A stretch of DNA of 64,000 bases from Bacteroides faecium (GCF_012113595.1 NZ_CP050831.1:1240001-1304000), one strand, 5' to 3'. Positions 36,503-45,610 are shown, counted from the stretch's first letter. Notes: generated from the sequence alone by a model not told the origin. Program-made: numbers and translations.

Positions 36503-37636
36503 ATGGCAGTCATTAATAATCCTTTTATCGTAGGCGGATACATATCTCCCCATTACTTTTGTGACCGTGAAGTGGAAACAGAACAGTTGATACGCAACAT
36601 AACCAATGGAAGAAATGTCGTTATCATCTCTGTGCGCCGCATGGGAAAGACAGGGCTGATTCGTCACTGCTTTTATCAGGATGAGATAAAAGAGCATTAT
36701 TATACTTTCTTTATTGACATCTACGCGACAGCCAGTCTCAGGGAATTTGTATTCGCATTGGGAAAAGAGATTTTCGAGAAGCTCAAGCCCAAAGGAATGA
36801 AGTTCATTGAACGTTTTTTCTCGGTCATTTCCTCACTACGTGCAGGTTTTAAATTGGATTCCGTTACAGGAGAGCCTACTTTCGACATTGGATTAGGAGA
36901 CATCCATGCAGCGGAAACAACGTTGGATGAAATCTTCGCTTACCTGGAACAAGCCGATAAACCCTGTATCGTAGCCATCGACGAATTTCAGCAAATAGGC
37001 AATTATGCGGAAAAGAATGTAGAAGCCATATTGAGAACTAAAGTCCAACATTGCCAAAATTCACATTTCATCTTTGCCGGAAGTCAGAAACATATTATGA
37101 TGAATATGTTCAACAGTCCGGCTCGCCCTTTCTACCAAAGCGTCAATATGATGCAACTAAAAAGTATCCCACTTACAGAATACAAAGCATTTGTTGAAAG
37201 GCTTTTCCTTGAAAACGAAAAGCGCATTGAAGAAGAACTGATAGACGAAGTATATAATTTCTTTGAAGGACATACCTGGTATATACAACTCATGTTTAAT
37301 GAATTATACATACTGACCGGGAAAGGGGAATTATGTGACCGTTCCCTACAAACCATCGCCCTGACCAATATCCTTCAGATGCAGGACTTCACTTACCAGG
37401 AGATTTTCTCCCGCCTTCCGGAGAAACAGAAAGAGGTACTCATCGCTATAGGAAAAGAACAAAAAGCGATAGGAGTAACTTCAGGAAAGTTTATAAAAAA
37501 GTATAAGCTAAGTACTCCCAGTTCCGTACAATCTGCGCTCAAGGGGCTACTGGAAAAGAATTTAGTCTCCCAGGAACAGAATCAATATGAAATATCCGAC
37601 AAACTATTGGGAGTGTGGTTACAAAAAAACTATTAG
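36503..37636 (+). CDS. Orphan AAA ATPase (ATPase_2 family)
   Basis: A 377-residue ATPase. The N-terminal I-N-N-P-F-I-V-G-G-Y-I-S-P-x-Y-F-C-D-R-E and the Walker A S-V-R-R-M-G-K-T (about 44-51) are typical of the archaeal-ATPase-like group; Walker B is IVAIDEFQQI (about 155-164), followed by FIFAGSQKHIM. The C-terminal 110 residues hold a winged-helix-like region (SGKFIKKYKLSTPSSVQSALKGLLEKNLV), which could bind DNA. Unlike the two other ATPases in the window it lacks a nuclease-like tail. No partner gene is visible; function unknown. Confidence 0.85.
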   Translation: MAVINNPFIVGGYISPHYFCDREVETEQLIRNITNGRNVVIISVRRMGKTGLIRHCFYQDEIKEHYYTFFIDIYATASLREFVFALGKEIFEKLKPKGMKFIERFFSVISSLRAGFKLDSVTGEPTFDIGLGDIHAAETTLDEIFAYLEQADKPCIVAIDEFQQIGNYAEKNVEAILRTKVQHCQNSHFIFAGSQKHIMMNMFNSPARPFYQSVNMMQLKSIPLTEYKAFVERLFLENEKRIEEELIDEVYNFFEGHTWYIQLMFNELYILTGKGELCDRSLQTIALTNILQMQDFTYQEIFSRLPEKQKEVLIAIGKEQKAIGVTSGKFIKKYKLSTPSSVQSALKGLLEKNLVSQEQNQYEISDKLLGVWLQKNY

Positions 37637-37784
37637 GTGCACTGTCCGCTATCAGGTTATAACTCATATAAATTATGGTACTGATATACATATCTAAAAC
37701 AAGATTTCATCGCATCTAAATAAGATATTGCCCGACTTCAAGAAAATAGAGTAATGTCTTATTTTTTATAATGAGAAAAACCGT

Positions 37785-37792
37785 TATCTTTG
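37785..37792 (+). promoter_or_regulatory. -7 box upstream of the alpha/beta hydrolase gene
   Basis: TATCTTTG 45 bp before the ATG at 37838, an exact TAnnTTTG match. The -33 region is T-rich without a clear TTTG. Confidence 0.5.
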
Positions 37793-37837
37793 TACATATC
37801 ATACAGCTATCATTACAACCATCTAATTTTTTCTCTT

Positions 37838-39244
37838 ATGAAAATATTGAAAGCTATCTATATTGTTATTGCCATTACCGGGTTACTGACCGGACTGTTC
37901 TTCTCATCTTCCATATCTGCCCAGGATATTTCGGGCACCTGGCACGGAAAACTAACTGTCCCCACCGGCTCGCTGACTATCGTATTCCACATCAATCAAA
38001 CGGAACAAGGAGCTTATGTGGCAACACTCGACAGCCCCGACCAGGGAGCCAACGGCATAAAGACGCAATCCACTTCTTTCAAGGACTCCATAGTGACGAT
38101 TCAGATACCTTCTATCCATGCTTCCTACAAAGGTAAATTGAGCAGTAATCATACAATAACCGGAACATTCACACAGGGAATGCCTATCCCGTTGAACCTG
38201 GAAAAGGGAGAAGCAGGCCGCCCCAAACGTCCGCAGGAGCCTCAACCGCCTTTCCCTTACAAGAGTGAAGAAGTCACGGTAAGAAATGAGCAGGACGGAA
38301 TCAACCTTGCGGGGACATTAACCCTTCCCGAAAAAGGAAATAAATTTCCGGCAGTAGTGATGGTGACAGGAAGCGGTGCGCAGAACCGGGATGAGGAGAT
38401 TATGGGACACAAGCCTTTCCTCGTCATCGCCGATTATCTGACGAGGAACGGAATCGCCGTATTGCGCTGTGACGACCGTGGCACAGCCGCTTCACAAGGC
38501 AACCATGCAACAGCTACCAACAAGGATTTCGCAACGGATACGGAAGCCGCTATCAATTACCTGCGCAGCAGAAAAGAAATAAATGCAAAAAAGATTGGTA
38601 TTATCGGGCATAGCGCAGGCGGAATCATAGCATTCATCGTGGCTGCCAAAGACCCGTCGATTGCATTTGTTGTTTCATTGGCAGGAGCCGGTGTAAGAGG
38701 TGACAGCCTGATGCTGAAACAAGTAGAGATGATTTCTAAGTCCCAGGGAATGCCGGATGCGCTTTGGCAAGGAACAAAACCGTCGATACGAAACAGGTAT
38801 GCCATACTGCAACAAACGGATAAGACAACAGACGAACTTCAAAAAGAACTGTATGCGGACGTTACCAAAACCATGTCACCCGAGCAACTGAAAGACCTGA
38901 ATACCATACAGCAGATTTCCGCCCAGATAAGTTCTATGACCTCACCCTGGTATCTCCACTTTATGAGGTATGACCCGGCTAAAGCCATGAAAAAAGTAAA
39001 ATGTCCGGTACTTGCCCTAAACGGAGAAAAGGATATTCAAGTGGATGCGGCTATGAACCTTACGGCTATTCAGCAAAGAATCAGCGAAAACGGGAATAAG
39101 AATGTAACGGTAAAAGCCTATCCGAACTTAAACCATCTGTTTCAGACCTGCGAAAAAGGTACATTGGCTGAATATGGACAACTGGAAGAGACTATCAGTC
39201 CGGAAGTATTGAAAGATATTACCGATTGGATAAAAAAACAATAA
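37838..39244 (+). CDS. Secreted alpha/beta hydrolase (esterase/peptidase type)
   Basis: A 468-residue exported hydrolase starting at ATG 37838 (MKILKAIYIVIAITG signal; cleavage near ISAQD); the upstream open frame covers the promoter. Residues about 30-125 form a beta-barrel-like accessory domain (ISGTWHGKLTVPTGSLTIVFH), a proline-rich linker follows (128-142), then the alpha/beta hydrolase with nucleophile S259 in G-H-S-A-G-G, acid D399 in L-N-G-E-K-D and base H433 in N-L-N-H-L-F. The oxyanion region is VTGSGAQNRDEE. This architecture is frequent in Bacteroides and annotated as S9-like or acyl hydrolase; the substrate is not known. It stands alone with its own promoter. Confidence 0.85.
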   Translation: MKILKAIYIVIAITGLLTGLFFSSSISAQDISGTWHGKLTVPTGSLTIVFHINQTEQGAYVATLDSPDQGANGIKTQSTSFKDSIVTIQIPSIHASYKGKLSSNHTITGTFTQGMPIPLNLEKGEAGRPKRPQEPQPPFPYKSEEVTVRNEQDGINLAGTLTLPEKGNKFPAVVMVTGSGAQNRDEEIMGHKPFLVIADYLTRNGIAVLRCDDRGTAASQGNHATATNKDFATDTEAAINYLRSRKEINAKKIGIIGHSAGGIIAFIVAAKDPSIAFVVSLAGAGVRGDSLMLKQVEMISKSQGMPDALWQGTKPSIRNRYAILQQTDKTTDELQKELYADVTKTMSPEQLKDLNTIQQISAQISSMTSPWYLHFMRYDPAKAMKKVKCPVLALNGEKDIQVDAAMNLTAIQQRISENGNKNVTVKAYPNLNHLFQTCEKGTLAEYGQLEETISPEVLKDITDWIKKQ

Positions 39245-39343
39245 GCCCATCAAATGTGTATTACCTTCCATTTAGACTGATATTATACAAATTGATTTAA
39301 ATCAAAAATTATCCGTGCGAACTCACTCTGACTGATTTTGTTT

Positions 39344-39351
39344 TACCTTTG
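39344..39351 (+). promoter_or_regulatory. -7 box upstream of the MFS exporter gene
   Basis: TACCTTTG, fitting TAnnTTTG, 63 bp before the start codon at 39415. No -33 box recognised. Confidence 0.45.
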
Positions 39352-39414
39352 CAGCCGAAAAAAGCAGCGGCAGATAATTAAGGTAAAAAGTAACAGTATC
39401 AGGTATAGTTTCGT

Positions 39415-40557
39415 ATGAAGAAAAGTCTTATTGCATTGGCATTCGGTACGCTTGGATTAGGTATTGCCGAATTTGTAATGATGGGAATATTGCCCGACGT
39501 GGCAAAAGATTTAGGTATCAGCATCCCTATGGCGGGACATTTCATTTCAGCTTACGCCTTAGGCGTTTGTGTTGGCGCACCTGTACTGACACTGGCTCGT
39601 AAATATCCGTTGAAACATATTCTCTTAGTATTAGTTACCTTGATTATGATAGGTAATATTTGCGCGGCTATGGCTCCCAATTATTGGGTGTTGCTTGCTG
39701 CCCGCTTTATCTCCGGTCTGCCTCATGGAGCGTACTTCGGCGTGGGTTCCATTGTTGCCGAAAGACTGGCTGACAAGGGAAAAGGTTCGGAAGCTGTCTC
39801 GATTATGATTGCCGGAATGACTATTGCCAACCTTTTCGGTGTACCGCTGGGAACTTCCCTAAGCACTATGCTTTCCTGGCGTGCCACTTTCCTGTTGGTA
39901 GGTATTTGGGGAGTTGTTATCTTGTATTATATCTGGCGTTGGGTTCCTCACGTGGAAGGATTGAAAGATACAGGTTTCAAGGGACAATTCCGCTTTCTTA
40001 AAACTCCGGCGCCGTGGCTGATTCTCGGTGCTACGGCATTAGGAAATGGGGGTGTATTCTGCTGGTATAGCTATATTAATCCCATGCTGACACATGTTTC
40101 CGGTTTCTCTGCCGAAAGTATTACTCCTTTAATGATTCTTGCCGGCTTCGGAATGGTAATGGGAAATCTGATTAGCGGACGCCTCTCCGACCGTTATACT
40201 CCCGGAAAAGTGGGAACCGCTGCGCAAGCACTTATCTGCATTATGCTGTTGCTTATATTCTTCCTTTCGCCTTACAAATGGGCGGCAGCTTTGCTAATGT
40301 GTCTTTGTACGGCAGGGCTGTTTGCCGTATCCAGCCCTGAACAAATATTGATTATCCGTGTATCAAAAGGCGGTGAGATGTTGGGAGCCGCTTGCGTACA
40401 GGTTGCATTCAACTTGGGAAATGCTATCGGTGCTTATGCAGGCGGATTAGCTGTCAGTGAAGGCTATCGTTATCCTGCCCTCACGGGTGTTCCTTTCGCA
40501 CTGATTGGGTTTACTCTGTTCCTGATTTTCTATAAGAAATATCAAGCCAAATACTAA
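39415..40557 (+). CDS. AraJ-like MFS transporter (drug/sugar efflux)
   Basis: A 380-residue major facilitator with twelve predicted helices. It matches the AraJ / DHA1 group: start phrase LIALAFGTLGLGIAEFVMMGILPDVA, helix 4 RFISGLPHGAYFGVGS, and the helix-5 motif GVPLGTSLSTMLSWRATFLLVG typical of antiporters. A second MFS motif A copy is in GMVMGNLISGRLSDRY. The probable role is proton-driven export of arabinose-like sugars or drugs. It is single, with a -7 box at 39344. Confidence 0.9.
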   Translation: MKKSLIALAFGTLGLGIAEFVMMGILPDVAKDLGISIPMAGHFISAYALGVCVGAPVLTLARKYPLKHILLVLVTLIMIGNICAAMAPNYWVLLAARFISGLPHGAYFGVGSIVAERLADKGKGSEAVSIMIAGMTIANLFGVPLGTSLSTMLSWRATFLLVGIWGVVILYYIWRWVPHVEGLKDTGFKGQFRFLKTPAPWLILGATALGNGGVFCWYSYINPMLTHVSGFSAESITPLMILAGFGMVMGNLISGRLSDRYTPGKVGTAAQALICIMLLLIFFLSPYKWAAALLMCLCTAGLFAVSSPEQILIIRVSKGGEMLGAACVQVAFNLGNAIGAYAGGLAVSEGYRYPALTGVPFALIGFTLFLIFYKKYQAKY

Positions 40558-40648
40558 TATTCTCGAAACGGTTATACCCGAAAAAAAGAAAATCAAGCTA
40601 TTGAATGAAAAAAGAAAGTGCCGGACGGCTATTGATTCAATAATTTCT

Positions 40649-40656
40649 TATCTTTG
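40649..40656 (+). promoter_or_regulatory. -7 box of the structured RNA
   Basis: TATCTTTG just upstream of the folded RNA at about 40662-40859. No protein-coding frame follows. Confidence 0.55.
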
Positions 40657-40661
40657 CATGG

Positions 40662-40859
40662 TCGTAGCGCGACATGTATTTACATTTTGAATAAAAAAGC
40701 GTTTAGCTGGTTTCTGTGCAAATGAAAAGTCGAAATTATCAAGCACACATGAAAACAGACGAATGCTCCCTGCACAATAGGCGGGGGGTGTTTCCTGTTT
40801 GTGTGCAAGGGCTTCGACTCCCTCATTTGCGGATAGGTAAATACCCTTCCGCTTTTTTT
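40662..40859 (+). ncRNA. Rod-shaped structured RNA, 6S-like, with intrinsic terminator
   Basis: About 200 nt bounded by a Bacteroides -7 box and a terminator. Nested pairings form one long interrupted rod: GCAAATGA (40718-40725) with TCATTTGC (40823-40830), AGTCGAA (40728-40734) with TTCGACT (40813-40819), GCACACA (40743-40749) with TGTGTGC (40800-40806), AAACAG (40753-40758) with CTGTTT (40795-40800), and C-rich with G-rich bases in the distal loop. The 3' end is GCGGA-TA-GG / CC-CT-TCCGC (40829-40852) followed by seven T. A long rod with internal bubbles, its own promoter and no ORF is the architecture of 6S RNA, the RNA polymerase regulator. The match is structural only; a covariance search would be needed to name it. 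Confidence 0.6.
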
Positions 40860-41019
40860 ATGTCTATACGTTTGCAAAAGGTACGAGACACAGTCTTGTA
40901 ATAACTATACAGACAAGTAAAATCAGACGGGGCGTCTGACGGCTATAAAGTCGAAAACGCAACATTCAGGTGTTGCTACTTGCCTTTTACGAAATTTTAT
41001 CAAGGCTTAGCGAGACCTG

Positions 41020-41061
41020 AAGGGGAGCAAATGGATTTATCCGGCTGTTCCCCTTATTTTT
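41020..41061 (+). terminator. Intrinsic terminator downstream of a second possible RNA
   Basis: AAGGGGAGCA (41020-41029) pairs with TGTTCCCCTT (41046-41055), followed by ATTTTTG. Between the first RNA and this terminator (40867-41019) there is a perfect hairpin CAGACG-GGG-CGTCTG and no reading frame, so another short structured transcript or read-through leader is possible. Confidence 0.55.
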
Positions 41062-41200
41062 GTAAATTCCATTAGAAACGAGATTGAGTACACTTTAATC
41101 CAGTCTGTTCCTCTTTAGCTGAAAGATTCATTTTGGGCGCTGGAATGAGCCAAATATCTACTTCATCTTCTGTTCTACAATAAGTTGAAAACGTCAAAAC

Positions 41201-41693
41201 ATCTTACACCTTGCACTTTTGCTGTTTATATGCTTGATATATAGAAAATTATGCGAGTGCAAGATAGGGTTGCAGATAGTGTAAGATACCTTTTATCTTG
41301 CACTGTTGTTTCTTCTGTGATTACCACATAGATTATTTCCTGTTGGTGCATAGTTTGTTTTGTTTCAAGTACAGTTCAATTTTGTTTCAAGCGCTTGAAA
41401 CAAAGTGTTTATAGGCTCGAAACAATCTGTTCAAAGGCTTGAAACACTTTGTTTCCCTATAGCAAACACTTTGTTTCAAGGCATAAAACAGATTGTTCGC
41501 AGGCATGAACAAGTCATTCTATGCATAGATTCAGAAAATTACTACGTACCTTTTTGAAATTATAGAGGTGCTTTTTGAACTTCACACTGAGTGTAAGATA
41601 AAGGTATCTTACACTATCTGCAACCCTATCTTGCACTTACTCAATTCACATTATATCAGATAGATAAATAGCAAAAGTGTAAGGTGCAAGATA
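41201..41693. repeat. Long inverted repeat (~105-bp arms) with GAAACA repeat core
   Basis: The arms 41201-41305 and about 41588-41693 are imperfect complements; 41256-41293 and 41600-41637 are identical over 38 bp when one strand is reversed. Each arm itself contains short complementary pieces (CTTACAC, TTGCACT and their complements). The ~300-bp centre holds a series of imperfect units of about 22-25 bp such as GGCTTGAAACA and AACACTTTGTTTCAAG, also arranged head to head. No coding frame of note. It may be a MITE-like element, a large RNA hairpin or a replication/recombination structure. Confidence 0.75.
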
Positions 41694-41811
41694 ATTGTGC
41701 ATTTAAACTTTATAGTAGAAAAGGATTGGGCTGAATTAGCCCATTAGAGTATTGAAAGGAATATCTTTTGAAATTCGAATTTAGCGCAGTTGCATTTTCT
41801 TCTCCTTTTTA

Positions 41812-41842
41812 CTTGAAAATCAACAATTTATTTTTATCTTTG
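41812..41842 (+). promoter_or_regulatory. Promoter of the leader ORF-proline catabolism unit
   Basis: CTTG (41812-41815), a 19-bp spacer and TATCTTTG (41835-41842): one mismatch to the Bacteroides consensus. Start expected near 41848, giving a leader of about 200 nt before the proline dehydrogenase gene that contains the small ORF 41891-41992. Confidence 0.65.
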
Positions 41843-41890
41843 TGATAAGTGTAAGCCTTTCGTTTCTAATAACTCTAAAAAACGACGAAT

Positions 41891-41992
41891 ATGAAACAAC
41901 AGTATCTGTTCGACCGCTTCTCGCAGCAAGCGTTGCAAACCCTGCATCGCTACCGTGCTGTTATGTTCAGCCCCACCTTCCGTGATATGTAA
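41891..41992 (+). CDS. 33-residue small ORF upstream of putA (leader peptide candidate)
   Basis: ATG at 41891 to TAA at 41992 encodes 33 residues (begins MKQQYLFDRF, ends FSPTFRDM). It lies about 43 nt after the predicted transcription start and 57 bp before the proline dehydrogenase ORF, in the same direction. Codons are those favoured by the neighbouring real genes (CTG, CGC, ACC). Composition is Gln/Arg/Phe-rich with a single proline near the end. It could be a regulatory leader peptide or a stand-alone small protein; no homologue is recognised. Confidence 0.5.
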   Translation: MKQQYLFDRFSQQALQTLHRYRAVMFSPTFRDM

Positions 41993-42049
41993 ATTGCAAT
42001 TTGAGATTCTTTTTTCTTATTTTCCACAATCTACATAATTCAGATTCTT

Positions 42050-45000
42050 ATGGACAAACAATTTCAACCAACCCTTACCGAAGTACAGGATTGGGTAGTC
42101 AAACTGTATAACACCTGTGAGCAAACTATCACGGAAGCCGAACGCCGGGAACAGCATAAATACGCCGTCATGGTGCAACGTCCGCAGGACAAGAAGTTCC
42201 TGGTCAAGATGCTTGACGAATCCTCGCAAATCCGTGACCGGAAGATACTCGCCAAACGCATCAAGACTCTTCTCGACCAATACGGCGTACCCGAATTTCT
42301 GAATAAACGGGATGCTTTCCTCTTCAAAATGTATCAGGCATTCGGCTATCATTTCGACTTTATCGCTATCCCGATTATCAAAAAGCGTTTGCGCATGGAT
42401 ACCTCGCAAGTCATCATCAATGAGGAACGTCCGCAACTCACAAAGCATCTGGCTACCCGTGCACAAGAGAAAATCGGGCAGAACGTAAATCTGCTGGGTG
42501 AAGTAGTGCTTGGCAACGGGGAAGCCGACCATCGTTACCACCATTATTTAGAAGCGCTGGAATCACCCGATATTAATTATATCTCTGTGAAAATATCGGG
42601 AATATACGCTCAGACCCATGCCCTGAATTATGAGGAAAGTTTTCCTGAACTCGTCTCACGAATGTCTGCGCTTTATCAGAAGGCTATTGATTTTCCGTAT
42701 ATAGACGAAACCGGAGCAAAACAGTCCAAATTCATCAATCTGGACATGGAAGAATACAAAGACGCGCATTTCACATTGCGTCTTTTCAAGACTGTGCTTA
42801 GTTTGCCACAGTTTAAGAATTACTCTGCGGGAATCGTCGTTCAAGCTTATCTGCCGGATGCCCATGATTTCCAGACGGAATTGTTGGAATTTGCCAAAGC
42901 CCGCATAGCGGAAGGCGGTGCTCCTATCAAGATGCGCCTTGTAAAAGGCTGTAACCTGGAGATGGAAACGGTTATTTCTTCCCTGAGAGGTTGGCCGAAT
43001 CCGATTCTCCCTTCCAAGACGGAAGTGGACGCCAACTATCTGCACCTGTTGGAACGGGCATTGATGCCCGAAAATGCCAAGGCATTGCATCTTGGCGTAG
43101 CTTCTCATAATCTGTTCTCTATCGCTTACGCTTATTTGTCAGCTCAGAAGTACGGCACAGCCGAATATATGACATTTGAAATGCTGGAAGGAATGGCCAA
43201 TCATCTATGGCGTGCCCAGTCTATGCTTGGCAATCGGGTGATTCTCTATACCCCGGTGGTAAAGAACGAGCATTTCCTGAATGCAGTTTCTTATCTTGTC
43301 CGCCGGATGGATGAAAACACGGCACCTGACAACTTCCTGACTCACTCTTTCAATCTGAAACCGAATACGAAAGAATGGGATTTCCTTGCGAAGCAGTTTG
43401 AAGATGCGTATGCGATGAAAGATACTATTACTCATGTATCGCCACGTATCCAGAATCGTAATCTTCCTTATACTCCCGTCGCGCCGTCGGATATGATGAA
43501 GAATGAACCGGATACGGATTTCGATTTGTCACAGAATCAGGAATGGGTACGTCGTATCTTCGCCAAATGGAAGAAAAACGGCACGGAAGAACCGGAAATT
43601 ATTCCGTTACAGATAGGTGCGGAAACGGTAGTATGCGAAAGCCGTTATAAATACCTCGACCGTTGCCAGAATGATGAAGTCTGTATCTGTGAAATGTCAC
43701 AAGCGGACAGTGGGCAAGTGGAAAAGATTATCGGGATTGCAGAAGCAGACCCTGCCGGATGGAGAAAGACTACACTGGAAGAACGGCATCGGATTATGTA
43801 CGAAGCATCCAACCGGTTGGCAGACATGAGGGGCGACCTGATAGGTTGTATGTGTGCCGTGACGGGTAAAACGGTGATTGAGGGTGATGTGGAAGTTTCG
43901 GAAGCGGTAGATTATGCCCGTTTCTATACGACGGCGATGAAGAAGTTTGCCGTATTGGATGATATAGAGATGAAGCCGAAGGGAACGATATTGGTTATTT
44001 CTCCCTGGAATTTTCCTTGCGCTATCCCCGTAGGTGGTATAGTAGCGGGATTGGCAGGCGGAAACACGGTTATCCTGAAACCTGCTACTGTGGCAGCTCC
44101 GGTTGCCTGGATGTTTGCCAAGGCATTTTGGGAGGCAGGAGTGCCCAAAGAAGCATTACAGGTCATCATTACCAATCGGGAAGCACTGAAAGTACTGACT
44201 ACTGCTCCCGCCATCAAGCATATTATCCTGACAGGCGGCACAGATACCGCCCAAAATATCGCGAAGACTGCTCCGGCAACTCCCCTATCCGCAGAAACCG
44301 GTGGCAAAAACGCCATTATCCTCACGGCATCGGGCGACCGCGACCATGCTATCATGAATACCGTCGCTTCCGCCTTCGGCAATGCCGGACAGAAATGTTC
44401 CGCCTGCTCACTGTTGTTGGTAGAACGCTCGGTCTACGAAGATGAGAACTTCCAAAGCAAACTGAAAGATGCGGCAACAAGTCTGAAAACAGGCAGTGTC
44501 TGGAATGCCGGAAATGTGGTAGGCCCGATGATTACCAACAAGAATGACAAACTGCTGAAAGCCTTTAAACTCAAACCGGGAGAGTCGTGGCTGGTTCCAC
44601 CCCGCTTTATCGACGAGAAAGAATATATATTGGCTCCCACCGTAAAATGGGGAGTAAAATCGGGGAGCTTCTCTTTCTGCACCGAGTTATTCGGCCCGCT
44701 ACTAAGTGTCGGCTGCATTGATAGTCTCGAAGAAGGTATTGACCTGGTCAATGACCTGTACTACGGATTAACTTCAGGATTGCAGAGCCTCGACGAAGCT
44801 GAACAAAAACTGTGGAAGGACACCCTATCGGCAGGAAACCTGTATATCAACCGGGGAATTACGGGAGCAATCGTCAACCGTCAGCCATTCGGCGGAATGA
44901 ATATGTCCGCTTTTGGTGGCGGCCTCAAAGCGGGCGGCCCCAATTATTGCACTTGCTTTGTAGAAATCACAGACAAGCCGGACAGCAAGACTGATTATAA

Positions 45001-45490
45001 ACAAAGCTACGAGAAAGCCTGGCAGGAAGAATTCTCAAAAGCCAAAGACATCAACAAGCTATACGGGGAACAGAATCTTTTCCGTTATCTGCCTCTGTAT
45101 GAAATGATTCTGCGTCTATTCCCGGAGGATACGGACGAGGAAGCATTGATGATTGCCTATGCGGCAAAGACCTGCGGAACACCGCTCGCCATCAGCTTCG
45201 ACCCGACAGACAACCGTAGCGCCGCACTTGCCGAAGCCGGTTGCAAACTAAGGGAAGAGTCAATGGAGAAATTTCTGGAAGTGATGATAGATTATGCAAG
45301 AATACGGACTTGTTCGCCCAATATTCCCAAAGAAATGTATGAAGTGGCTGCGGAATATGATATGTACATTGCGACAGCACCGCCCGTTAAGCAAGGACGC
45401 ATCGAGTTGCTGCACTATATCCAGGAACAAAGCATCTCTTTCGAATACCACCGGTACGGTAGTATTTCCGAAGTGCCGCCTTGTGAGTAG
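42050..45490 (+). CDS. putA: Bifunctional proline dehydrogenase / L-glutamate gamma-semialdehyde dehydrogenase
   Basis: A 1146-residue two-enzyme protein oxidising proline to P5C and then to glutamate. The N-terminal half (about 100-460) is the FAD-dependent PRODH barrel, with RLVKGCNLEMET near 300 and EYMTFEMLEGM near 380. The second half (about 540-1000) is an NAD-dependent aldehyde dehydrogenase: ISPWNFPCAIPVGG, ETGGKNAIIL with the general-base Glu, and the nucleophile Cys in A-G-Q-K-C-S-A-C-S. A C-terminal extension of about 140 residues follows. No N-terminal RHH DNA-binding domain is present, so it is not an autoregulatory PutA of the enteric kind. It has its own promoter and a small upstream ORF. 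Confidence 0.94.
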   Translation: MDKQFQPTLTEVQDWVVKLYNTCEQTITEAERREQHKYAVMVQRPQDKKFLVKMLDESSQIRDRKILAKRIKTLLDQYGVPEFLNKRDAFLFKMYQAFGYHFDFIAIPIIKKRLRMDTSQVIINEERPQLTKHLATRAQEKIGQNVNLLGEVVLGNGEADHRYHHYLEALESPDINYISVKISGIYAQTHALNYEESFPELVSRMSALYQKAIDFPYIDETGAKQSKFINLDMEEYKDAHFTLRLFKTVLSLPQFKNYSAGIVVQAYLPDAHDFQTELLEFAKARIAEGGAPIKMRLVKGCNLEMETVISSLRGWPNPILPSKTEVDANYLHLLERALMPENAKALHLGVASHNLFSIAYAYLSAQKYGTAEYMTFEMLEGMANHLWRAQSMLGNRVILYTPVVKNEHFLNAVSYLVRRMDENTAPDNFLTHSFNLKPNTKEWDFLAKQFEDAYAMKDTITHVSPRIQNRNLPYTPVAPSDMMKNEPDTDFDLSQNQEWVRRIFAKWKKNGTEEPEIIPLQIGAETVVCESRYKYLDRCQNDEVCICEMSQADSGQVEKIIGIAEADPAGWRKTTLEERHRIMYEASNRLADMRGDLIGCMCAVTGKTVIEGDVEVSEAVDYARFYTTAMKKFAVLDDIEMKPKGTILVISPWNFPCAIPVGGIVAGLAGGNTVILKPATVAAPVAWMFAKAFWEAGVPKEALQVIITNREALKVLTTAPAIKHIILTGGTDTAQNIAKTAPATPLSAETGGKNAIILTASGDRDHAIMNTVASAFGNAGQKCSACSLLLVERSVYEDENFQSKLKDAATSLKTGSVWNAGNVVGPMITNKNDKLLKAFKLKPGESWLVPPRFIDEKEYILAPTVKWGVKSGSFSFCTELFGPLLSVGCIDSLEEGIDLVNDLYYGLTSGLQSLDEAEQKLWKDTLSAGNLYINRGITGAIVNRQPFGGMNMSAFGGGLKAGGPNYCTCFVEITDKPDSKTDYKQSYEKAWQEEFSKAKDINKLYGEQNLFRYLPLYEMILRLFPEDTDEEALMIAYAAKTCGTPLAISFDPTDNRSAALAEAGCKLREESMEKFLEVMIDYARIRTCSPNIPKEMYEVAAEYDMYIATAPPVKQGRIELLHYIQEQSISFEYHRYGSISEVPPCE

Positions 45491-45510
45491 TAATGAAATG
45501 AATACTTTCT

Positions 45511-45563
45511 CCCCTTATTCTTCCGGCTTAACTTTCCGATAGGAAGTAGCCGGGAATAAGGGG
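45511..45563 (+). terminator. Hairpin after the putA gene
   Basis: CCCCTTATTC (45511-45520) pairs with GAATAAGGGG (45554-45563), with further inner pairing CCGGCT/AGCCGG. A long stable stem 21 bp after the stop codon; A-rich on the 5' side and AAAA on the 3' side, so it may work better on the opposite strand or as an mRNA end stabilizer. Confidence 0.6.
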
Positions 45564-45610
45564 AAAAGACAGAAAGTGCACCAAGTTTCCTTTATTAGTT
45601 CAAAAATGAT

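Noticed and set aside
41360..41530. GAAACA-type repeats as a CRISPR array
   Set aside because: Units are imperfect, partly inverted and lack spacers of constant length; no cas genes are present.
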